Source: Ascaphus truei
Lineage: Eukaryota; Chordata; Amphibia; Anura; Ascaphidae
DNA length: 64,000 nucleotides
Assembly (NCBI GenBank): GCA_036426205.1
Contig: CM071568.1
Span: forward strand, 222,506,966-222,570,965
Direction: 5' to 3'
Positions within the stretch are counted from its first letter, which is position 1, and every line of letters begins with the position of its first letter. The notes under the pieces are model-generated. The model did not search any database, had not been told where the DNA came from, and saw nothing but the letters and a program-made list of their open reading frames with translations. Positions 12,320 to 24,829 of the stretch are shown here, piece after piece. The translations under genes and the position numbers were made by a program.

Positions 12320-12560
12320 GGTGAGTTGCAGGGGGGGAGATTGTGGTGAGGTGCTAGGGGGGAGATGGTGAGGTGAGGCAGGGGGGTGGAGGTGAGGTAT
12401 GATGAGTTGCAGGGGGGGGGGGAGAGTGATGTGAGTTGCAGGGGGGAGAGTGATGTGAGTTGCAGGGGGGAGTGATGTGAGTTGCAGGGGGGAGAGTGAT
12501 GTGAGGTGCAGGGTGGGAGAGTGCTGTGAGGTGCAGGGGGGGTGGGATGTGTGTGGTGTG
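12320..12560. repeat. G-rich minisatellite, unit about GAGTTGCAGGGGGGAGAGTG
   Basis: About ten units of ~22-25 bp containing GTTGCAGGGGGG and GAGAGTGATGTGAG. Non-coding. Confidence 0.9.
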
Positions 12561-12748
12561 CAAGGGGTTATTGTGTGTTTGATGTGGAGTGGGAGTATTA
12601 TGTGTGTGGGTGAGGGGTAGAGATGGGGGTATGAGAGATAGATGGGGAGTATCGCAAAGGTTGATAGTGAGGGGATCTGGAGGGGGTTATGAGGATGATG
12701 ATGAGGGGTGCTGGGGGAGATATCTGAGGATGATGAGAGGTGCTGGAG

Positions 12749-13046
<298 letters not shown>

Positions 13047-13650
13047 ACCCATGCGGCTCAAATTTTTTTTCTTTGGAGCAGTTCGGCCCTTCTCACTTTA
13101 CGAGTTTATCAGGCCTGGTTTATATGTTTATGTTTTTTATGTACTTATTTAGGTATGTTGTTAGGACAATTGTTAGTTTTGTTTTTTTCACATTTTTTAA
13201 CTCTTTTTGTTGGTGCTTCCTCTACAGTTCTTGTTATTGTTTTGCAATTGTTATTATTATTTTTTTCTCTTGATTGTCCCTTCCTTTTCTTTATTTTTCT
13301 TTGTTTTCTTTCCTATCTTCTTCTTTCCCTGCCATCCTTCTTTCCCCTTCCATCTTTCCCCCCCTCCTTTCCCCTCCCTCCCCTTTTGGTGAGGACAATC
13401 ATGGTTTTATTATTTTGTTATGTTTTTTGTTCCCTATGCTTTCCGTTGGCTACTGCCTTCAGGCATTTTAGTTATTGCCCTCTATTGCCACCACTTCCGC
13501 CCTCAGACTGCCTCTGACGTCCTGGGGGTTCGCGCTTGCGCTATTGCGCATGTGCAGACGTCATGACGTCATAGCGCATGTTCTTGTGGTTGCGAACGGG
13601 ATACAGGTAAGGGGGTATTTATAAGGACAGATTTTCATTGTATGTTATCC

Positions 13651-13688
13651 TTGCTAAAGAATGCTAACACATTTGAAACGCATTGGCT
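13651..13688 (+). ncRNA. degenerate hammerhead-like motif of PLE-A
   Basis: CTAAAGA then A, a small hairpin (ATG/CAT) and GAAACGCATTGG. The CUGANGA box has G5 changed to A and the helix III palindrome is broken (ACGCAT), so it is probably inactive. Position and order (motif, then CAATAAA ~20 bp on) match the other PLE copies. Confidence 0.45.
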
Positions 13689-14036
13689 TTTAATGTCTTG
13701 ATGACTCAATAAATTTATACTTTTGTTACCTGGGTCCTCCCTTTGCTCCTACCGGATCGTGCGGTCCTTAAATCATCTGCATATTCAATACTTTGCCTTG
13801 GAAGCAGCATATCCATCCAGCCACACCAGCAATTGTGAGTAATTATCTTATTGCTACAGGGTTAGCCCCCAATGAGATAGATGGTGGGGGCTTTAATTTG
13901 CTTCCCACTACCTGTCTTCAGGGGGTGTTTACCCATAATTGTTGGCTTTATTATTCACACATTTATTAATTTTATGTTATTTTCCTTGGTCTTACTGAAC
14001 ATTATACCTGGCATTTGAGCGCTCTTGAACTCTTAC

Positions 14037-14150
14037 CTATCCTATTGCATGACCCAATTTCGGTCAAGCTTTAGCTGTCGGACAGATGGCCTCACATTTG
14101 ACTCTAGTATACTTTGGTATACAGAGGAGTTCATGGTCGACACAATGACT
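14037..14150 (-). pseudogene. Tc1-like transposase, middle fragment displaced by PLE-B
   Basis: The minus strand reads VIVSTMNSSVYQSILESNV and then a stretch ending NWVMQ, in frame with the segment at 19723-20329 once PLE-B is removed. It is the catalytic-core part of a Tc1-type DDE transposase between the first Asp and the NDPKH motif. The rest, including the second Asp and the Glu/Asp, is missing because PLE-A's 3' end abuts at about 14036. Confidence 0.85.
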
Positions 14151-14351
14151 CAAGCAAACACTTTTACAAGTGACCACCAGGGGTCACTAAAAGCCCTAAT
14201 AATAGCACTCAAAGTCACCATACACAGGTAGGTATATGGTATAGACTGGATATAAGTATAATTACTAGGACCAAAAATAAGGGTATATAGACCCTAAGCC
14301 AAGAGACTACACAGTAGTTAAAACCAAAAAATAACAAAATTTTATTAAATG
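14151..14351 (-). repeat. left inverted terminal repeat of PLE-B
   Basis: Reverse complement of 19444-19645, with about 95 percent identity by eye. It is a truncated copy of the 3' terminal region placed in opposite orientation ahead of the coding region. Confidence 0.95.
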
Positions 14352-14505
14352 GTATCTCTTTTCCTTGACTTGTCAGCTCCCAGGGAGTTGTTTGATACTT
14401 GTACTGCTTTCGATGTACAGGCTATTTGTCTACATCACCATTACATCTCAGGAGCTATCTGGGCTCATACTCCTTGTTCTTACTGTGTAGCTAACGTGTT
14501 GCAAT

Positions 14506-17500
14506 ATGTCTAGCTTCCTTATGCGTAAACCTGACTTTGAGATGTGGAAAGATGAAGCTGCACATCTCTTTTCCAACCTCACTCCTCCTGACCCCACGAA
14601 TACTATCTGTCCCGATGATATTGGTAAATATTTTACGGATCTTGAAAGAACATATAGCTCAAGAATCAAAATGTGGTGGGAGGTGGCTAACCTGGATACC
14701 TATCTCAGGTCTGACCTTGTACCAAGAGGTCTGAGAGTATACATTCCACCCTCCCACCAAATTGAAGATAAAAACTTCATAGATAAGTGGGAAAGTATTC
14801 TACTAAACTGCTCTCGTGCACTTATGAAACATCTGATAGAATCTGAGAACAAAAGGCTGGAAAAGGTCAATTTAGAAATTGATACACTGTTATCCACTAT
14901 GGATACATGGAAATCTGACACGGAATTTGATAAATTGGAGAATAAACTCCAATTACACACGGAGAGACTCACTAAAGAAATCAAAGATAGAAAACATCTT
15001 AAATATACTAGAGACTACTTTGATTTCAAAGAAAATAAGATATTCAGGTATAAAATCAAAAAAGAGAACAAATCCAAAACTGAGACAAGGGTTGCTGAGT
15101 CATCCACTGAATGGGAGGCATCAGCAAGTGATCTTGAGTCAGACACACAGACACATCCTTCTTTTAACCCTAACACCAGACATGATGGCAGATATCCAAT
15201 CCCAACCACTACCAATGTTCCTTTTTTAGATCTCCCGGGCCCTCAATACATGGCCCGAGGATCAGAAAAACTAGGCGATGGGCGGGGGGATTATCTCAGA
15301 GACAGGGCAGTGTGGGCGTACAAAGATCAGGTCACCAAGAGACCTTACAGGAGGAACCACAGATCACGACGCAGGTGATCAATTTGTCTAAAAAAACTCT
15401 AGACAAGGACCACATGACCGTGTTATCAAAAGGCCTCACTTTCTGCCCCACGAACAAAATTAACATCTTTGAGTGCGTTAAAGACTTGAATCTTTTCTCA
15501 CGCAAACTCTCCCTACACAAATTCTTTAGGAGACGACAAATTTCAGCTAGTAAGGACACTTCTTTTGAGAATTTTGATCACAGGGATCATGCCCTCCTAG
15601 CAACCATGAACAGTCTGTTGCAAGAAAATGTAAGACCCCCTGGTGAAGGTCCATTCACTGACCTACGTAGTAAATCTAGATTCACCCCACCCCCAGAAAC
15701 ATGCACTAATGTAGATGTGTTCAATAAACTTGTTACACAAGACATCATGAATATTTCTCCAAAACAGACCAAGTATAACCTTAAATATCATGAATACAAG
15801 GCGCTTTTGGACCTTGAAAAGGATGAATCCATTATCCTTAAACCATCAGACAAAGGTGGTAACATTGTGGTTTTGGATAAGGAGTCATATGTCTCAGAGA
15901 GCATGCGACTATTGTCGGATAAAACTTGTTATAAAATCCTTCAATCTGATCCCACCAGTACGTTTCAGAATGAACTCCGCAACATTCTGCAATTTGGTAT
16001 AGACATGAAGGTCATTTCACAAGATGAATATAATTTCATGTTGATAAAAAACCCTACACTAGCCACCTTTTATCATCTTCCAAAAATCCATAAGGAAAAG
16101 ATCCCTCCGCCAGGTAGACCAATCATATCTGGTATTAACAACATTATATCCAATGCGAGTGTCTACCTGGATCGGTTCCTTAGACCATTGGTAAGTACAC
16201 TCCCTTCATATCTGAAAGATACAAAGGATGTACTCTTGAGAATCGAAGATGTCACTGTGGATATGGATACGTTACTAGTGGGAATTGACGTTGAAAGTCT
16301 ATACACCAGCATACCACACAAAGCAGGAATTCAAACTGTGGAATTTTTCCTCAGGGCACGGGATGAGAATTGCCAAATACGTAATCAGTTTGTTCTTAAA
16401 CTTCTCGAACTGGTCCTCACGAAAAATTATTTTCTTTTTGACCAGAAAATATATCATCAAGTACAGGTGACAGCCATGGGCACCACGTGCGCCCCCACCT
16501 ATGCAAACCTTTATTTAGGATGGTGGGAGGAGGCCGTGGTGTTCATGGACAACCATGATATGTATACGGCCACATAGACATGTGGTCTAGATACATAGAC
16601 GACATCTTACATTGTGGAGTGGAACCCCTGAGTTACTACAGGAGTTCATCAACAAATTGAATCAAAATAACCACAACCTTAAACTGACGAATGAGGCACA
16701 CAAGGAAAGTATTAACTTTCTGGATCTGACAATTTCGAAGGGGGCTAATGGCAAGTTGGAATCCACCATATTCAGAAAAGCCACATCAACCAACAGCCTA
16801 CTGAAAGCTGATAGCCATCATCCTCCGTATATGATTAAGAGTATTCCTACAGGACAATTCCTTCGATTAAGGAGGAACTGTACTAACATCCAGGAGTTTA
16901 AACAACAATCTGGCAATATGGGGGACAGATTTTATGACCGTGGCTACAATAAACCCACTATCAATAAAGCATATCGGAGGGCTCTGAACACCAACAGATC
17001 TACACTTTTGACCAAGGGTCAAAGAGTACAGGCAGCCTCCGATAACACTATAAGGTTTATCAGCACTTACAACGACCAATGGGGATCTGTGAGACAGATC
17101 CTGCAAAAACATTGGCATATTTTGATGCAGGACCAAGATCTAGCCCAAGTTCTGAAACTTTCACCTAACATGGTGTGCCGTAGACCAAAAAATCTTAGGG
17201 ACCGTCTAGTGCATAGCCATTTCCAATCGACACCTGCTAAGACATGGCTTGGCTCTAAACCCTGTGGATTCTATGTGTGTGGAAGATGCAAAGTATGCAC
17301 ATCTATGCATGTAACCAAAACCTTCACAGACTCTGAAAATAGGCACTTGTATAACATCAAGAGTTTCATAAACTGTCTAACCACAGGAGTCATATATCTC
17401 ATCACATGCAGATGTGGCAAACAATATGTAGGAAAATCACACAGACCACTTAAGGGTTTTGGAACACTTTGGCTCCATACGTAATGAAATTGACACACCG

Positions 17501-17701
17501 GTAGCACGACATGTTCTCAACTTTCATCAGGGTGACTCTTCAGTACTCAAATTCACAGGTATAGAACATGTCCCCTGGGGGCCACGCAAAGGAGACTGGG
17601 ATCGCAGACTCCGCCAGATTGAATGTCGCTGGATCTACATGCTCAACACCCATTTCCCACAAGGACTCAATGAAGGTTTTCTTTTCTCCCCATTTTTATA
17701 A
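14506..17701 (+). pseudogene. PLE-B reverse transcriptase / GIY-YIG endonuclease (four frame pieces)
   Basis: It belongs to a different PLE subfamily from PLE-A. Pieces: 14506-15378 (lysine-rich N-terminus, likely coiled coil around RLEKVNLEIDTLL), 15312-16577, 16612-17484 and 17459-17701. Motifs seen: KPSDKGGNIVVLD, FYHLPKIHK, DVESLYTSIPHK, AMGTTCAPTYANLYLGWW, YIDDIL (16592-16609, lying between two frameshifts), INFLDLTIS, a Cys cluster CGRCKVC, GIY-YIG as VIYLITCRCGKQYVGKS, and the tail GIEHVPWGP ... WIYMLNTH. There are only three or four frameshifts, near 15370, 16570, 16610 and 17460, and almost no stops. This makes it the youngest-looking long element in the window. Confidence 0.95.
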
Positions 17702-18852
17702 TATATGTAGAATAGAGAGTTTATTTTGATTACCAACTAGCGAGACCGTATTGACCCTTTGGGCGGTCTCATCTAGCACAGCACATTTCTATACCACTCA
17801 TGCCACATTTTAGTATTCACTAGATAGCACATCCTTCTGTTTTTTGGGGGGATTATTTGGGATCCAGGAATATAGTTAATTTACTAGAAGGTTCTGTTTT
17901 GACCATTTTGGGCAGTTCCGTCAGCATAGTGCATTTCTACACTGTTCCACCACATTTGTGATTAGTCACCTATACTATACATCATAGAATTATTCACTTT
18001 GACAGCATTTGGACACAATTGGTGTGGGATGTCTTTATTCATTTATGTTTATTATTTATCACAATATTATACATATCAACCACATTCATTCTCTTATGAG
18101 TATAATTCATGTGTAGTATTGATATGATCTGCACTCAATCCACAACTTGTTCGATATCACTAGCTGTCATATGACCATCTAGTTGCACTCTCTCACTCTA
18201 TTGCAATTTCCACACATTTGGGGATATTGATTACCTATGATTAGACATACTTACCCATATGTATCATTTCGATCCCAGTGTCCCCTTCTACTATGGACTT
18301 AGCTTAATTGTCAAGGGGTTACCTAATCTCCTACGTCATTTTTTGCCATATTAATGTTTAGAGTCCCGGTCATGACCATAGACTCATTAGTCTGTTCAAA
18401 TGTTCGATTTAAGTGTCCTCATCCATCTGTGGACGTAGCTCTGTTGCCATGTGAGTACTCACTACTGTTCATATGTTTTATTAAGTGTCCTCTACCATCT
18501 GTGGATGTAGCTTTTTCCATTAGTCACTTTCACGACTATCATCATATGTTTACCTTTATTGTCTGAATACATTAAGTCTACTACTTTGATGCCTAGATAA
18601 TTGAGATCATTATATATTGCAACGAGATTATATGCTGCCTTGACAATCAGTACATATTATATTTATTAATTTCACGAAGAAACATAATGTGTATCAACTC
18701 CTTGTATATATATTTATACTGCTCTGTGCCGTGTATATCCTTACCTATTGAGAGGTTTTGACCCAACCGTTACTTACCATTGGTTGGAATCACGGCTCCA
18801 CCAGCCACTAGACTTTAAAACGTAGCATCTGACATTGCGGGGTGTGACTCCT

Positions 18853-18895
18853 CCCCTTGAAGAAGCGTGCCTAGCACGTGAAACGTACGTCGGGG
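18853..18895 (+). ncRNA. hammerhead-ribozyme-like motif of PLE-B
   Basis: CCCC-TTGAAGA-A-GCGTGC-CTA-GCACGT-GAAACGTACGTC-GGGG. Helix I is CCCC/GGGG, helix II is a 6-bp hairpin, helix III is the perfect palindrome ACGTACGT, and the site would be GUC. Position 3 is U opposite G8, a wobble. The extra A is present after the box. Confidence 0.65.
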
Positions 18896-19443
18896 TATGG
18901 TGACGTCAGACGTTTGACGCACACCAGGAAGGACGGTTTGTGTTTGTAGCGACATGAAGAGAAGGTAGTATAGCGACAGACACGGTGGATACATTGTTAT
19001 TTCTCCACTCAGAAGCCTATTCTGGTATCGGGAGACAGCTATAGTTATAGCGGGATTTATATCCATGCATGGTAGCCTTTGGCATCAGGTGTTCCCTTAC
19101 TGATCTGTCTGTACTCCAGTTATACTCCCGCTGTTCGCGCTTTACGCCGTAATCCAACTGCACTGCAGGGTAGTGTTGAGATATCACCATAATTGTCTGA
19201 CATTGTGCGATATATTTACTACTACTGTGTACCTGGTTACCTACGCACTATGCACTCATGAGAGTGGATATACTACTGGGTTATAAACCTTCTATCCATT
19301 TGGGTATTTTCCTATAGCTAAGTGTATATATATATACTAGCCTGTCACCTATACTACATCCCAGCCGTCCGTTCCCTTGAGGATTTTAATATCCTCTGTG
19401 TTTATATGTTCCCTATTTACGTTGATTTGCATCTGTTTGTTAC

Positions 19444-19645
19444 ATTTAATAAAATTTTATTATTTTTTGGTTTTAACTAGTGTTTGTAGTCTCTTGGCTT
19501 AGGGTCTATATACCCTTATTTTTGGTCCTAGTAATTATACTTATATCCAGTCTATACCATATACCTACCTGTGTATGGTGACTTTGAGTGCTATTATTAG
19601 GGCTTTTAGTGACCCCTGGTGGTCACTTGTAAAAGTGTTTGCTTG
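19444..19645 (+). repeat. right inverted terminal repeat of PLE-B
   Basis: Partner of 14151-14351. It contains the polyadenylation-like TTTAATAAAATTTTATT at its start and continues into the unique 77-bp tail ending at 19722. Confidence 0.95.
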
Positions 19646-19722
19646 TACCATTATTCCCTAAGCACCTAGTCTTTTATATCTGCATACTACTAGGTGAGCG
19701 ACTAGTCACTATGTTTATGTGA

Positions 19723-20329
19723 TCGACACAATGACTGCAAGGTTCCCAGGTCCTGTGGCAGCAAAACAAGCCAAAATCATCACCCCTCCACCATATGCTT
19801 GACAGTTGGTATGAGGTATTTGTGCTGATATGCTGTGTTTGTTTTTTGCCAACATCTCCACTTTGGTCTCGTCTGTCCAAAGGACATTGTTCCAGAAGTC
19901 TTGTGGTTTGTTCAGATGCAACTTTGCAAACCTAAGCCATGCTGCCATGTTCTTTTTAGAGAGAAGAGGCTTTCTCCTGGCAACCCTTCCAAACAAACCA
20001 TACTTCTTCAGTCTTTTTCTAATTGTACTGCCATGAACTTTAACATTTAACATGCTAACTGAGGCCTGTAGAGTCTGAGATGTAACTCCTTGTTTTTTTT
20101 TAAATTTCTCTGAGCATTGAACGGTCTGACCTTGGGGTGAATTTGCTGGGACGTCCACTCCTGGAAGATTGGCAACTGTCTTGAATATTTTCCACTTTTG
20201 AATAATCTTTCTCACTATTGAATGATGGACTTTAAATTGTTTGGAAATGGCCTTATAACCCTTCCCAGATTGATGGGCAGCAACAGTTGCTTCTCTAAGA
20301 TCATTGCTTATGTCTTTACTCCTTGGCAT
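19723..20329 (-). pseudogene. Tc1-like transposase, N-terminal part
   Basis: Starts MPRSKDISNDLREATVAAH, the usual beginning of frog and fish Tc1-like transposases. The first helix-turn-helix is KGYKAISKQFKVHHSIVRKI (residues ~20-45) and the second lies around VSMLNVKVHGSTIRKRLKK. The first catalytic Asp is in LWTDETKVEM. GGGVMILACFAATGPGNLAVI follows, then the frame is cut by PLE-B at 19723. A short internal deletion removes residues between KNKHSIS and AQIPHTN. The protein binds the terminal inverted repeats and cuts and pastes the element at TA. It is dead here because of the insertion and the missing C-terminus. Confidence 0.95.
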
Positions 20330-20698
20330 TGTGTTAACACACACCTGAATGCTCCAGACCAGCAAACTGCTAAAACGTTGGCTTTTATAGAGGTGGTCAC
20401 ACTTGCTGATGATCAATTAATCAAGGACATTTGATTAGCAGCATCTGTCTGCTATTTAGCATCTTAATTTCTATGAAAGCAGTAAGGGTGTACTTGGTTT
20501 TTCACACATAGCTTCTTCATTTTGGCTTTATTTTTGTTAAATAAATCATGACACAGTGATTGTCATGTGTTGTTGTTCATCTGAGTTTGTATTTACCACA
20601 TTTTAAGACCTGCTAAGGAACAGATGATTGTTATTATGTCCTGATATGTAAAACCATAGAATTCAAAGAGAGTGTACTTTCTTTTTCACACCACTGTA
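19723..20698 (-). mobile_element. Tc1-like DNA transposon, 5' two thirds
   Basis: The right end reads, on the minus strand, TACAGTGGTGTGAAAAAG at about 20680-20697, next to a TA; this is the usual Tc1 end. The transposase starts at 20329. The transposon continues at 14037-14150 across the PLE-B insertion. The left end with the second inverted repeat is not found. Confidence 0.88.
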
Positions 20699-20839
20699 TA
20701 TGTTTATAGGCCGTGCTGAAGCGGGGACATCTGCTCCAAAGGACTTACAAACAGATAAGCAAACAAAAAAACTTTATTGCCGTATGGAGACTGTGTAGAT
20801 TGTGGCGTATGCCAGGGCATGTTTTAGGAGTGGGAACCA

Positions 20840-21170
20840 GCTTTGCTGGTGAAGCGTCATATAGATTTTGGTAAAAAATCGATAAAGTCATCTATAATTT
20901 TGATGGGATCATGCATCAAGTCTCCGTTTCGGAAATGGATAGAGTGGATCTGGCATAACCACATGGCGTTGTGGAGTTTCCAAGCTACGAGACTGTGGGC
21001 TTTATTGCCTTTCTCGTAGAATTTCTGCGAGGTCCATCTAATGGCTTGCTGTGCTCATTAAGGCAGGGACAAGTTCAGCTGCCCCATAACACATGTGATC
21101 TCGGCAATAGTTCTAGATGAAAGGGACTGTTTGTGGGAAGCTTCTAATATTGCATGCTCATCTGAGAGCT
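20840..21170 (-). pseudogene. LINE ORF2 linker fragment (L1/Tx1-like)
   Basis: The minus strand reads KFYEKGNKAHSLVAWKL and then a stretch ending DPIKIIDDFIDF. This pattern (Y..G.KA..LLA..L followed by DP..I...F..FY) is the region between endonuclease and reverse transcriptase in L1/Tx1-type LINEs. No catalytic motif is in the fragment, so the call rests on one conserved block. Confidence 0.5.
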
Positions 21171-21555
21171 AAAAATTTTTTTAGGAAATCCATTCTGGTG
21201 CTGTCCCAAATGTGTGGTGTATACTGTAATTCCTGTGCAGCTGTCAACAGGAGTACTCCAGAATCTCTTGTATAATGAGCTCCCCTAAGGGAGCTCACCC
21301 AGTTACACAAAGACAAAAAGGTAGAAACCGGACTGAGAAACAGTAAAGTATATAATATATGAACAAAAATGTAGCCATTTATAGCTCTAAGGTAGTTATA
21401 CAGTTTCAGCTGAAACAGGTTCATCAGTATAAATCAGAAAGAGGTAATAAATCAGTGTGTAATTAGCAGTCTTAAAATGCAGGTATAAAGGATAAGATAG
21501 GGGGTGACAGCCTATTTGTTGTTGCTGAAGTGTAACACAGTTCGTAAGCGGGAAG
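21171..21555. other. unassigned sequence
   Basis: Contains a small inverted pair around GAGCTCCCCTAAGGGAGCTC (21278-21297). No recognisable coding or terminal repeat. Confidence 0.4.
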
Positions 21556-21559
21556 AGCA

Positions 21560-22260
21560 CAATAGCTCAATATGAACAACTGGCAGGGATTGAAGTAAAG
21601 AGGAAAAGTATTTAATTACCACTGACCCCCTGCTCGAGATGATGTTCTTTCCCCGCTCCTGTGATCATGGCGCGGCATACAACTACTAGCGATGATGCGC
21701 TGTCTTCAGACAATCAACTGGCACTGGTCTCCGGTATCCAAAAATTGCACAGCCACTGTGCGTCCATCCAATCAAAAGGCGGAATATGAAAAGAGTGCAG
21801 GGGATTGATTGAACAGCAAAAACACTCCGAAAAAAAGCACTATTCAACTCACCGGGTGTAAAAAATATATATTTTTAATTAAACTACATGATTAAAAACA
21901 AAAACATACTTGGGACAAAACAGGGGAACTCTCCTCCATATATAAAATATATATTGAGAATAAAAGTCCTACAACAGGACTACATAATAATACAGAAAAT
22001 GTGTATACAAAACAACACAACTTACAACGTGTTTAAAAAGTGGTGAGAGTGAGGACCGCAAGATTTGGATAGACAGCCACTTGAGTTGATGATGAGTGTT
22101 TGGATTGCAGTCTCTGTGCCTGATACTTCTCTCTACCGGTCTATGGCTCCACCAATGAAAATTCACGCAGTAACCCCACCTGACCTCTACGCGTTTCACA
22201 CTATGTACTTCATCAGTTTTGTAAACATACCGTTTTGTAAACATACCAAGGGGTTAACTT
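21560..22260 (-). mobile_element. solo PLE terminal region (minus)
   Basis: Non-coding sequence with the PLE 3' layout on the minus strand and a hammerhead-like motif at 22186-22220. No reverse transcriptase sequence is attached, so this is a severely 5'-truncated or recombined copy. Limits are estimated from where the layout ends. Confidence 0.5.
22186..22220 (-). ncRNA. hammerhead-ribozyme-like motif
   Basis: On the minus strand: CTGATGA-A-GTAC-ATA-GTGT-GAAACGCGTA-GAGG. Both core boxes and the ACGCGT palindrome are intact. Helix II depends on two G-U pairs and helix I is poor. Confidence 0.6.
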
Positions 22261-22554
22261 TCATTGAAAATACCTATTTTTCCTCTGTCTTCTGTGAGGT
22301 TGATTTGGGGCCGTCATGGTATCGGCATTAATAGTAGGCTAGAGAGAGGGGGAGAGAGATGGGGAGCTTTTCCTACAGTCTAATATGTAGTTGATGGGGT
22401 GCTAGGAGGAGTGGAAAATATCCACCTAAAATATGTTAATAGCTATTAAGTTTTAACTAATACAACAATTCACACTACCCTTGATTTGAGTACTGTCTTA
22501 TAGGAGCTCTTTTCTTGCCTAGGCAAGGTTTTTGGTTTTATCTGCATTAATAAG

Positions 22555-22770
22555 CGGATATGAGAGACTGAATTAGTCACTCTACCTGCGCAACTCTAAC
22601 AGGCGATTACTGGGCTTTTATTTTAATAACACTATTGTAGCAGGGAGTTTGTTTCTATCTGCATCAATAAATACTGTATTATTAAAATTAAATAAAAGCT
22701 CAGCAATCGCCTATTCGAGGCGTGCAGGTAGAATGACTGATTCAGTCTCTCTTACTGTGCGCCTCTTACA
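22555..22770. mobile_element. foldback MITE
   Basis: The left arm GAGAGACTGAATTAGTCACT (22562-) with CTACCTGCGC pairs with the right arm GCAGGTAGAATGACTGATTC ... GTCTCTC (to about 22762). The inner part GGGCTTTTATTTTAATAA pairs with TTATTAAAATTAAATAAAAG. About 215 bp in all, no coding capacity. Confidence 0.8.
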
Positions 22771-22779
22771 GACAGGTTA

Positions 22780-24340
22780 AGCCAGGTAGGATTCACACAG
22801 TGTGAGTCCCATTAAAATGGAGGGACCACTGCTGTGTTAATCCGATGGGTCATTAGTCTGACCGCTGGAATCTCAAGGTGTAGGATGGGATAAAGTGCCA
22901 AATTTGCAAGGCAAGCAGGGTACAGTTGCACCTGTACCTATTTTTTCCAGTGGACAGGGGACCAAGGACTCCTGGGGGTGACCTTCATTTATTCTTGGTG
23001 ATGGAAGCATAATTGAGGTGTAGTGTGATGGGTTTTGGGGAGATATTGTTCAGTTTTATTGCCCTGCTGGGAGGTGTCAGTCAGCTGGATGTTTTAACCC
23101 CTTTCACATACAAGTCACATGCACACAGGTGTGGCATTCATGACAGAAAGGTATTATTGGCAATTCAGTACCAGACCTGGCTCATCTTATCCTTTCAACT
23201 CAGAGTTTAGTCATAACCTTATGTTATGTTGACACTGAGATGTTCCATGGCAAGAAGAATCTAATAAATATGTCAGCAAAATGTCATGTAAGCCAAGGAA
23301 AATATAAAAAGCCATGGTACTTGTATACATCTGCTAAAATAAAAGATCACAGTGTAACAGTGTTCCTTTCAAGCTGGGTAAATTGTTATTTTGAAACATA
23401 TTTTGTAATGCGCTAAATAAATGGGGTTTTAACGTAGAAAATATTCTGAAGGGCACTAAGATTACCCTGCTTTAAACTGCACAATAAGCTTTTAACAGCT
23501 TTATTGTATTGCTACATAATAGAGCAGCAGACCATTATTTAATTGTTTGGGAAAATGAGAGCAGAAAAAGTGCAGCCATACTTTAATTTTAAAATAACAT
23601 TGACAACACTGTTATTCTCACTTGACACTGTAGGTGCCTAATGAAGTGGAGTCCTGTCAATGGCTCTGTAAGCCGAAACTGCATGAATGTTATGGTTGCC
23701 ACCAGACAACCCAGCGAATAAGAGCACCTCAGACAACAGCTCTTATGTTTGGGTTAGCCAAAGACACATCAAAATTCAAAACATGAAAATGTATTAGAAC
23801 TACAACATTAGTGAAACTTCCCACCCATAAAATGTACAGTATATGAAAGCCTCACCAGTTCTAGAAACATTTACAATATCTTGAGTATCATAAGACCTTG
23901 GCTCAGTTAAATAATAAAGCATTTTTTACAGGTAATATATAATAATTAAATGGATTTTTAATGTACAATTAAACATTTTGCACAGAACTATACAATTACA
24001 TTTAAAATAAACTAGCATTGCTACAGTATAAAGGTTACCTACTTAGATGAATAGGTTAAACTGTACTAGCTTGGCATTTGAATTGCCTTACATGACCTGT
24101 CTTTGAAGCTTCCGTGCCTCTTATTAATAGTCTGACTATTTAGGCTAGGATGAAACACAGTAACAGTACATTCTTCAGCATTACATATTTCTCCAGCTCC
24201 CTCCAACCGTGGTTTATACTGGGTGTCAGGGTCGTGTTGTTAGAGTGCATGGGCAAATCTTCCTTATTGCTTTATCATCAATAGTAAGACAATATGTGAC
24301 ACTGCTGCTTCAACCTTAGTTTAGATTATTTTCAGACATT
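22780..24340. other. intergenic, nothing recognised
   Basis: AT-rich unique-looking sequence with short open frames only. No terminal repeats, RNA genes or conserved protein motifs were seen. Confidence 0.5.
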
Positions 24341-24459
24341 TGATTCCTGGCATTTTGCCGCGACCATGTTGGCACCGACGTCTGGTCACCAAGGGACCCT
24401 CCACCGCTGCCTCTCCACCAATGGACAATCATCCACCGGCTGTTTTGTCAATAAGGTAT

Positions 24460-24735
24460 GTTATTTTAAGGAGTTTTAGCTGTTTGAGAAGGGGGCTAAG
24501 GATAGGAGTTTTAGGGTCATGGTTAGGTATTTAGGGTAGGCTATTCGGGTGAGGAGTTAAGGTTTTCAAAGTAGGGGCATAGGGTAAGGGGTTATGGTGT
24601 TTAGGGTAAGGGGTTAAGGTTTTTAGGGCAAGGGGTTAAGGTTTTTGGAGTAGGGGATAGCGTTAGTATTAGGGGTTAAGATTAGGGTTTTTTAGAGTAA
24701 GGGTTAAGGTTAGGGGCTTACCGTGGTGGCAAAGT
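24460..24735. repeat. degenerate TTAGGG-like minisatellite
   Basis: Repeated units of the type GGGGTTAAGGTTTTTAGGG and TTAGGGTAAGGGG. It contains many TTAGGG or GGGTTA steps but is not a clean telomere array. Preceded by a GC-rich block (24340-24440). Confidence 0.75.
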
Positions 24736-24829
24736 GGAGAGATGTCCCGGGAGCAAGGCGAGTAGGGACTAAACGGCAGTAGCAATTTGGTCATGGCAAA
24801 ACAGCTGCTTCCAAATGTCCTAGACAGAT

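Larger units (their letters stand above)
14151..19722 (+). mobile_element. PLE-B: Penelope-like element inserted in a Tc1 transposon
   Basis: The insertion is bounded by a 14-bp direct repeat TCGACACAATGACT at 14137-14150 and 19723-19736, and removing 14151-19736 restores the Tc1 frame. The element starts with a ~200-bp segment (14151-14351) that is the reverse complement of 19444-19645, so the terminal repeats are inverted, as described for some Penelope copies. A 77-bp tail (19646-19722) is present only at the 3' end. The coding region is 14506-17701, a hammerhead-like motif is at 18853-18895, and AATAAA lies at about 19447. Confidence 0.93.

Noticed and set aside
24460..24735. Interstitial telomere array
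   Set aside because: TTAGGG steps are present but mixed with variable spacers, so it is better described as a G-rich minisatellite than as telomeric repeats.
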